Virus record (IMG/VR): IMGVR_UViG_3300010354_000142 | Location: 1 to 47,585 of that record | Length of the DNA stretch: 47,585 bases | From: a virus | Strand: one strand, 5' to 3' | Part shown: positions 41,550-47,585 of the stretch, piece after piece | Layout: every line of letters starts with the position of its first letter | Position numbering within the stretch: the stretch's first letter is position 1 | Position numbers and translations under genes: made by a program | Notes under the pieces: model-generated | Databases searched by the model: none | Seen by the model: only the letters and a program-made list of their open reading frames with translations | Told to the model about the DNA's origin: nothing

Positions 41550-44500
41550 TTAATTAAATGTTACTTTTCCATTGAAAGTGTTTTTTCTTTCATTGAGGTT
41601 TATGTTAGAATACAGATCTTTAATTTTTTTTCTTTTTCCAACTAAACCACCTTCAGCCGGTGTAATATAGTTACATGTTTTAACCGTATTGTCAGGTATT
41701 TTCCATGTGGTTGCTTCAACATAAGTTGGATTTTCCGCAAAGTTTTTAAGTTCTGTTTTCCAATATTCTTGGAATTTACCGAATTCCTTTTTCAATTCAT
41801 CACAAGTGTTTTTGATTAGTTCGACTAAAGTGTTGTCAGCTTTAACTTCAGGACCTGAAATTAGTTCATTTACCAATGTTTGGAATTTATCAGACTTTTC
41901 ATAAAAAGGATTCATTAATATATAATATCTGTTAGTTGGGCAATTTGTCAAGAAACTTTCATTAGTGCCTACAACAACATTACATCCACTTCCAGTGTCA
42001 ATTGTTGAATTAATAGGTTTATAGAACTCACTGTCGAACTTTCTTGCTATAACTAACTCGTTGAATTTTGTAATTATATTTTTTACTTTTATGGTATAAA
42101 CATCGAAAATTGATCCTGAATTCTCGTCCACTGAATAAAACTGAGGACTACTCAAGTCATAGAGTAGCGGCTCGTTAGTCTGTGTTATTGATCCATCTAA
42201 CTTATCTGCAACAACATCAAGTTGTCTAAATATGTAATTTAATTCGTTCTGAACATTAGTGATATTGGTTGCATTATTGTTTAAAGTATTAAGTATATCG
42301 GTTTTACCAAGAGCAGTTTGAGCTTTCAATTTTTCTTGTAGTTCTCTTTTTTGTTTTCCTGTTATACCTCCTGATCTATCAACAGCAGCTTTCAAAATTG
42401 GGTTGTCATTTTGATCAATGTCTTTGTCAATTTCTTTTATCAAGTTATCTATTAAATCTTGGTAGTTATTCGATTTACCATAAATTTCTACTTCAGTTTT
42501 TTCACTTGTATATTCAGAGATATCTCCTTTAGTATAATCATTTTTTCTAATCGAAATTAATGTAGCACCGTAAGAATAATCTGTTGTTGTTTTATTAAGG
42601 GTATCGTAGTAAGTTTTAAAGTAACCTTGGAGTTTTTCTTGTAGTGATCCATAAAGTCCTGCATAATCCATAACAGTTCCATCCACCACAGTACCAACAG
42701 TAGATCCACCTCTTTGAGGTTGTACACTATTAATTGCGTTTTGTTGTTGTTGACTTACAGGTGGTAATCCTCCGGTTATTTTTTCAACAACATATTTATC
42801 TCTCTCACTCGTACTTTCAGTTGCAACTGCTCTTTCGTCATATATTTCAGTATTTGCATAATAGTTGAATGAAAGTGCATTTTGTAATTGTTGTACGGGT
42901 TCTTTCAATCCCATACCTCCGATGATGTTAAACGCCATTGTGACATTAACTAACATTGGTTGTACCCCAATACCTTCAGGGTTTATATCCAAACCTTCAT
43001 ATGTAAATCCAACACTTGTTGGAACAATCTTAGTATGGTAAAAGTCACCAATCCTCAATACTAAAATTGGGGGTGCACCAAATGAAGTGTTCAACGCATC
43101 GTTGTATTTTGGTCTACCATCAGGTCCTATAATCGGAATTGTCTGACCAGGTCTTGTACATTGTTGTAAAAATGTAAGTCTAGCATTTAAACCTTCAGGT
43201 GTCATTGAGTGAAATGCAGGATTAAAATATTTAATTCTATCCTTAATCGTATCATAAACCATTGGGTTTGTATCTTTAATTACTTCGAAATAATCACACT
43301 CTGTAAATAAATTTCTGAGAATTTTTTTCGATATACCTTCTTTAATTTTTTGTTCGATAGTGATCTTTGGTTCAGGTTTAATACTTTGTGTGATACCAGT
43401 TAATGTGTCCTGTGGATTATTTGTTGATGTACTTGTCTCAGTTGGTGGTGGAATTACAGGTTTTTCAGGTTCTTTTTGAACTTTAGCGGTAATTTTAGAA
43501 ATTGCAACTCTTCGACAAGCCATTGCAGGTACACTATACCATTCTGCCTGTGTGGTAACTTTTGGTGGGTTATATGCTAAATCGACAACATTATTTCTAC
43601 AATTTACACTAGAGGTAAGAATGTCACCCCCTTGAGCATTATTAACACTTATATCTGTAGGGTCTTCCGTTGCCGCAGCAGCTGCTCTTGTTTTTGCAAT
43701 TACAATCTCTTCACCGTTTGGATTCAACTTCAAAGTGAATCTTTTGTCATCGTAATATTTTTGTATAGTTGTTCCTCCTGAGAGTGGTTGTTGTAAGAAC
43801 CATTTCAAAACGGAGTTGTTTCTTCTTTCTGATAATTTTTGGTTGTATGAAACTGAGGCAATTGCAGATGCGGATCCAATCATTTCAATTTCAATACTAC
43901 CATTTTTATTTATCAAAATTTCTTCTATTTGTTTCAAGAAGTCAGTTTTGATAAAATTAAAATTACCAATAACAACTTCATTAAAAAAGTTTTGTACTCC
44001 AGATCCTGAGAATATATCACTACCGGATTGTACTTTTGCAGGCGCTTGATTTTTATAAACACCATTTTGTAAACCTAAGTACTCGTTATAATAAATGTCG
44101 AATGGACTGGCAGCTTCTGGTGATGGGTTTCCTTTTGGAATATCATTGTGGAAGTAGAACCCTGTACCCTCGAATTTTGATAAATCTACAGTTTCATATT
44201 CAATATTTTGAGCCTGTTGAGTCCCGTCTCCTGTTTGATTTGGATTTCCATCCGCACCTTCCGCTTTACCTGTATTACTAGAAGAACTATCCATAGGTAT
44301 ACTTTGTAGTACTTGAACTGTTTCTTCAGCGGTAAGTCTTGGGTTATTTAATATTTGTTGATATGTAAATAGATCTTTTGTCGGTATAGTATTAAACTTA
44401 ATTCCTAATTCATATAAATCATATTTTGTACAACCGGCATAAAACGAATCTACAATACTTTGTATTCTGTCTTTTTGGACACCTTTCAATTGTTTTTCAA

Positions 44501-46598
44501 TAATAGTATTCATCATTGCAGGATTATCTACAATAATAGTCCAACTTAAACTTCCCGATCTAGAGGTATTTTTGTAAGTATATATTGGTTCAGGCCTACC
44601 TAAGAAAGTTGTTGGATTAAATTCAGGTCTTGTATCATCACTGAATTTCAAATTGTAAGGTGGGAACCACATAATCCTACCACCATTTGGTCCTTTTTCA
44701 CAAACGGGTAGATCATCATATGTAAACCCTGGTCTATCTGAAGTTCTCCATGCCAAATTTTCTAATGAGAACATGTACTTTTTAACTTTACCATCAACAA
44801 TATTAGTAGATCCTGGATTTCGTAATGGTGCTATGTTTAAATTGTATGTGTTGTCAAATATGGAGTAATCAAATCCTCTACCAGCCTTTGTTATACCGTC
44901 CACTTTTTGTAAGTCGGCATAAGTAAAATAAGGAGTATCTTTTTGGAAAACTCTACAGTATTCTAAACCAGCTTGAGTACCGTCCGCTTGATTGACATAT
45001 GAAAGTACTCTCGATCCTTTGGTTAATTCTTTATAACCATCGTTGAAAACTTTTGAAACTTGGTTGATCGCAGTTCCAACATGTTTTAATCTTGCCTCAC
45101 CTTGTACTTGATCAGCAGATTCAATTAACCTTTGAGTATTATATAAAATTGAACCTGGTTTGAATGGGATATTTGTTGATTCGTATTGAAGGTAATCTCC
45201 TGTGATGAGGTTAAATTCGTTATCCAAACTTCCAGCTCCCCCTCCCTCAGTCGCTCTAAAACCAGCATTACCTTTGTACTTTGGAGATGTCCAAACTAAC
45301 TGGCCTGCGGTACCACCACCATCGGTGTATGATTTTCCTTTAAATCCGAATTTAATTAACTCTTCATTTCCTTCGTAAAGAATACCGAGTTCTTGTGGAC
45401 CATAAACTATAGTTGCCTGTTGTTCACCAAACTGATTTACAGGTACTTGGTTTGCCGGCGAGTCAATTAGACTTGGTTCGGCATTAGGACTACCGACATA
45501 GTAAGTTCCAGTTGCAGGACTGTCTTGGTCAACAAAGGCATTAGCCAAAGCGGATAAACCTTGTATTAAACCAATGTTATATGATGGTCGATACAGGTTA
45601 TAATTTAAAGACGCAAATAATGTTGATCGTGTTCCATTTCCTGTGTTTGCAACAAATATTTCCGAAGGATTTCTACTTTTATTTAATATAGGGGAAAGTA
45701 AACCACCTGTTAAATTGTTTATTGTATTTAACGCACCGTTTTGTTGTTGTGGATTTGTATAAGGGGTATTCTCATTAAAATAGTCACCCGGTATAAATGA
45801 CACTGGAAAGTAAGTTCCTGTAATTCTTGTTGCTAAATTTACCGCATTAACTAATGGATTTTCGGGTACTGTAATTTTCCAATCTCTTATAAAGAAAGGT
45901 TGTTGACCTGAAGCCAATAAACTAGCGGTAAAAGGATCAGATAAAGTGTCCAAGTTGATAGAACCAACTGTTGCCTGATTGATTTCTTGTGCAACTCTTT
46001 CTTCAAACGCAAATTTAAGTTGTGTCGCACCAATTTTAGCAAGGTAACTATCTGACGATAATGATCCATTCGAACCGATCGGGTCGTCTTGAAACACCAT
46101 ATTGAAAAGTGAATATGATGAATAGTTGTAATATCCAGGGTTCCAAAAAGGTTGGTATATTGGGTTAGTGAGGAATGTGTCGGTTATTATTACCAAATCT
46201 TTGTAACCTCCTGATGGTCCCCATCTATTTGTTACATAAGCGGATTCTATGTAGAATTCATTTACAAGAGCTAAACCTTCCATTTGAGCGGCTTCAAGAG
46301 GATAGTAAGGACCTTGATTAGGTTCCAATACAGGTGTTAGATTTACACCTATTGGGTCACCAAACCCACCTTCAGGACCATATTCATTCAAAGGGTATAA
46401 GTCGGATGCAAATAAATTTGTTGAGACATAGTTATTTGGTGAGTCCACAACATTACTTACCGTAAGATTTGTTTCGTAGTTGATTGGGTTACCGGGTGAT
46501 GTGTAACTACCTGGCACATTATATGGTGTAAGGTTTCTTACTAATAGTTGTTTTCGGAATGTCTCTGAACTACCAAACGATAAAAAACTTTCGGCCAT
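41550..46598 (-). CDS. Large tail protein with embedded OmpA-like domain (1682 aa)
   Basis: A 1682-residue protein. Residues about 635-695 have GRIMWFPPYNLKFSDDTRPE with FLGRPEPIYTYKNTSRSGSL, and residues about 1175-1245 have LVLRIGDFYHTKIVPTSVGF then VQPMLVNVTMAFNIIGG. Both look like the beta-barrel of contractile tail-tube/baseplate adaptor proteins (the CIS-tube, gp48/gp54 type). Between them, residues about 870-1040 hold an OmpA-like domain with IEMIGSASAIASVSYNQKLSERRNNSVLKWF in two parts. A P/T/S/Q-rich stretch near 1045-1065 is a linker. Residues about 1320-1640 include charged coiled-coil-like helices. It lies between the tape measure and the gp53-like gene, where the tube-initiator genes sit in T4. 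Family is inferred, length is exceptional. Confidence 0.75.
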   Translation of the reverse strand: MAESFLSFGSSETFRKQLLVRNLTPYNVPGSYTSPGNPINYETNLTVSNVVDSPNNYVSTNLFASDLYPLNEYGPEGGFGDPIGVNLTPVLEPNQGPYYPLEAAQMEGLALVNEFYIESAYVTNRWGPSGGYKDLVIITDTFLTNPIYQPFWNPGYYNYSSYSLFNMVFQDDPIGSNGSLSSDSYLAKIGATQLKFAFEERVAQEINQATVGSINLDTLSDPFTASLLASGQQPFFIRDWKITVPENPLVNAVNLATRITGTYFPVSFIPGDYFNENTPYTNPQQQNGALNTINNLTGGLLSPILNKSRNPSEIFVANTGNGTRSTLFASLNYNLYRPSYNIGLIQGLSALANAFVDQDSPATGTYYVGSPNAEPSLIDSPANQVPVNQFGEQQATIVYGPQELGILYEGNEELIKFGFKGKSYTDGGGTAGQLVWTSPKYKGNAGFRATEGGGAGSLDNEFNLITGDYLQYESTNIPFKPGSILYNTQRLIESADQVQGEARLKHVGTAINQVSKVFNDGYKELTKGSRVLSYVNQADGTQAGLEYCRVFQKDTPYFTYADLQKVDGITKAGRGFDYSIFDNTYNLNIAPLRNPGSTNIVDGKVKKYMFSLENLAWRTSDRPGFTYDDLPVCEKGPNGGRIMWFPPYNLKFSDDTRPEFNPTTFLGRPEPIYTYKNTSRSGSLSWTIIVDNPAMMNTIIEKQLKGVQKDRIQSIVDSFYAGCTKYDLYELGIKFNTIPTKDLFTYQQILNNPRLTAEETVQVLQSIPMDSSSSNTGKAEGADGNPNQTGDGTQQAQNIEYETVDLSKFEGTGFYFHNDIPKGNPSPEAASPFDIYYNEYLGLQNGVYKNQAPAKVQSGSDIFSGSGVQNFFNEVVIGNFNFIKTDFLKQIEEILINKNGSIEIEMIGSASAIASVSYNQKLSERRNNSVLKWFLQQPLSGGTTIQKYYDDKRFTLKLNPNGEEIVIAKTRAAAAATEDPTDISVNNAQGGDILTSSVNCRNNVVDLAYNPPKVTTQAEWYSVPAMACRRVAISKITAKVQKEPEKPVIPPPTETSTSTNNPQDTLTGITQSIKPEPKITIEQKIKEGISKKILRNLFTECDYFEVIKDTNPMVYDTIKDRIKYFNPAFHSMTPEGLNARLTFLQQCTRPGQTIPIIGPDGRPKYNDALNTSFGAPPILVLRIGDFYHTKIVPTSVGFTYEGLDINPEGIGVQPMLVNVTMAFNIIGGMGLKEPVQQLQNALSFNYYANTEIYDERAVATESTSERDKYVVEKITGGLPPVSQQQQNAINSVQPQRGGSTVGTVVDGTVMDYAGLYGSLQEKLQGYFKTYYDTLNKTTTDYSYGATLISIRKNDYTKGDISEYTSEKTEVEIYGKSNNYQDLIDNLIKEIDKDIDQNDNPILKAAVDRSGGITGKQKRELQEKLKAQTALGKTDILNTLNNNATNITNVQNELNYIFRQLDVVADKLDGSITQTNEPLLYDLSSPQFYSVDENSGSIFDVYTIKVKNIITKFNELVIARKFDSEFYKPINSTIDTGSGCNVVVGTNESFLTNCPTNRYYILMNPFYEKSDKFQTLVNELISGPEVKADNTLVELIKNTCDELKKEFGKFQEYWKTELKNFAENPTYVEATTWKIPDNTVKTCNYITPAEGGLVGKRKKIKDLYSNINLNERKNTFNGKVTFN
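43466..44021 (-). other. OmpA-like domain within the 1682-aa tail protein
   Basis: Residues about 860-1045 follow the OmpA C-terminal pattern: a strand and helix (FLKQIEEILI), strand IEIEMIGSAS, then YNQKLSERRNNSVLKWFLQ, the N-x-x-L-S-x-R-R signature that in OmpA and MotB helps bind the diaminopimelate of peptidoglycan. The loop and strand after it (KRFTLKLNPNGEEIVI) also fit. Split tube-domain halves on either side suggest that it is inserted. Confidence 0.65.
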
Positions 46599-46610
46599 AT
46601 TATTTTATTC

Positions 46611-46618
46611 TATAAATA
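46611..46618 (-). promoter_or_regulatory. TATTTATA box, candidate late promoter
   Basis: The minus strand reads CTATTTATAGAATAAAA with the box 12 bases before the ATG at 46598, in the 49-base gap after the tape-measure gene. Confidence 0.4.
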
Positions 46619-46647
46619 GATAATATTCACTTTTTTTGAGAAGTATA

Positions 46648-47585
46648 TTATGGGGTATTTTTACCACCTGTAACGGCACTTGGCGCAGACCCCCCATTTA
46701 GAACGCTAAGAATTGCATTTGAAGTATTAGGGTTTTGCATACTATTAACCAAAGCCTTTGTAACTTGATCACCATCCACTTTTGCTGTGTTTGCATCACT
46801 TTCAAGTTTTACATTAAGATTTACAGTTTGAGGTTCGGTTTGCGATTTTTTTTCACCCATATAGGCGTTACCTACGGCACTTGATATATCTGAGAGAGCA
46901 TTTGAAAGAAAGGATTCAGCTTTATCAAAATAGCCACCAAAAACTGTTCCTATAGCACTTTGGAAATTTTTCAAACCGGCAGCGGCTTGTGCATCTCCCT
47001 CTACACCCCCTTTTAAAGTACCAACAGTTATGTCTTCTAAACTTCCGGCAACAGACTGATATTTAAGGGCGATGTCTCTAACATTACCTACCTCTTCTCG
47101 ATACCTTGCAGCAACTGACTTTGTTGATTTAGCAATTACTCCACCAAATTTATCAAAAGATGGTGCAATTGCCTTACCATATTGTGCCGCAATTTGACCA
47201 CTTTGTAAAAGTGCGTTAATTTGTTTTGTTTCGTCAAGTTGATTAATTGCAATTTCTTCAATAGATTTTGAAGATTCTTCGTTAGCTTTTTTCAAATTTT
47301 CAATGTCGTCAGGTGTCAGTTCCTCAACTGCCTTTTCTTCCATGAATCCTGTTTCAACATTTTTTACCATGATTTTTGCGGTACCACTAGCGTCAAGTTG
47401 AGCCATGGATGCGATAAGTTCCTTAGTTTCCTCGTCACCCTCTGCTAAAGCCGGCATTTTAATTTGTTTCAACTTCCTATCAAAGTCGGCAGCTTGAATT
47501 GACATTTTTGCAAATTCACCCGCGTCTATATTTAATTCCCCCGCAATTTCTCGTAGTCTTCTTTTTGCACCAGGAAGAATTTCCA
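46648..47585 (-). CDS. Tape-measure protein, C-terminal part (5' end beyond the window)
   Basis: The frame is open from the stop at 46648 to the right edge with no stop, so the ATG at 47505 is probably internal. The codons before it (LREIAGELNIDAGEFAKMSI) read on naturally. About 312 residues are visible: helical, Ala/Lys/Glu-rich segments (ALAEGDEETKELIASMAQLD, then EESSKSIEEIAINQLDETKQ), a Gly/Ala-rich stretch (VFGGYFDKAESFLSNALSDI) and a low-complexity C-terminus (VNLNVKLESDANTAK). Low Cys, helical content and place just before the tube/adaptor gene match the end of a tape-measure protein, which sets tail length. Identity rests on context and composition. Confidence 0.72.
   Translation of the reverse strand, partial: EILPGAKRRLREIAGELNIDAGEFAKMSIQAADFDRKLKQIKMPALAEGDEETKELIASMAQLDASGTAKIMVKNVETGFMEEKAVEELTPDDIENLKKANEESSKSIEEIAINQLDETKQINALLQSGQIAAQYGKAIAPSFDKFGGVIAKSTKSVAARYREEVGNVRDIALKYQSVAGSLEDITVGTLKGGVEGDAQAAAGLKNFQSAIGTVFGGYFDKAESFLSNALSDISSAVGNAYMGEKKSQTEPQTVNLNVKLESDANTAKVDGDQVTKALVNSMQNPNTSNAILSVLNGGSAPSAVTGGKNTP

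Noticed and set aside
12707-46618. Plus-strand TATAAATA boxes as true T4 late promoters
   Set aside because: They match T4 exactly but point into gene ends, and there are no plus-strand genes to serve. The minus-strand reading just before starts is more sensible, though antisense transcripts cannot be excluded.
47503-47505. ATG at 47505 as the true start of the right-edge gene
   Set aside because: The frame stays open to the edge with coding-like sequence before this ATG, so the gene almost certainly continues upstream.

Overview
The window is a 47.6-kb piece of a tailed-phage genome with a contractile (T4-like, myovirus-type) tail. Every credible gene lies on the minus strand, so transcription runs from high to low coordinates. 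The tail parts (gp25, gp6, a gp53/LysM-type protein, a giant hub-like protein, a tape-measure C-terminus) and the replication set (gp32-like SSB, UvsX/RecA, FEN/RNase H, gp41-like helicase, NrdA and NrdB) place it in the wider T4-like group. The AT-rich sequence, scarce Shine-Dalgarno sites, SprB-type and PKD adhesin repeats in the fibre genes, and an NrdB with a eukaryote-like tail suggest a host in the Bacteroidota. That host call is an inference.

Layout in transcription order. (1) 47585-33234, tail module A: tape-measure C-terminus (5' end outside the window), a 1682-aa tail protein with an embedded OmpA-like domain, a gp53-like LysM wedge protein, a 2356-aa hub-like protein, and two small unknown proteins, the second with a Pro/Ala-rich linker. 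It ends at a strong intrinsic terminator (33196-33230). (2) 33185-24603, replication and nucleotide module: a sigma70-like promoter drives gp32, which has its own terminator (32214-32244). Then come a 73-aa protein, uvsX, rnh, a 149-aa protein, the gp41-like helicase, nrdB and nrdA, closed by a third terminator (24603-24632). (3) 24581 to the left edge, tail module B: gp25, gp6, a 1868-aa protein with membrane-like helices, two more proteins sharing its N-terminal motif, a PKD protein, an unknown protein, a 995-aa gp7/gpI-like protein, and then an adhesion block. That block holds a seven-repeat SprB-like fibre, a 98-aa protein, a collagen-like Gly-X-Y fibre, a DXD glycosyltransferase, a second SprB-type protein, and a protein cut by the left edge.

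The replication genes thus sit inside the baseplate genes. Nine genes, nearly all structural, carry TATTTATN just upstream of the start. This is the reverse complement of the T4 late-promoter core and a candidate late promoter of this lineage. The longest gap between genes is about 110 bases (33125-33233) and is filled by a terminator and a promoter. I saw no tRNA, rRNA, CRISPR array or insertion sequence. The most interesting items are the host-like adhesin modules in the fibres, short motifs shared between neighbouring structural proteins (probable docking or tip modules), membrane helices plus a Cys cluster in a baseplate protein, the OmpA-like domain in a tail protein, and the possible reversed late-promoter motif.
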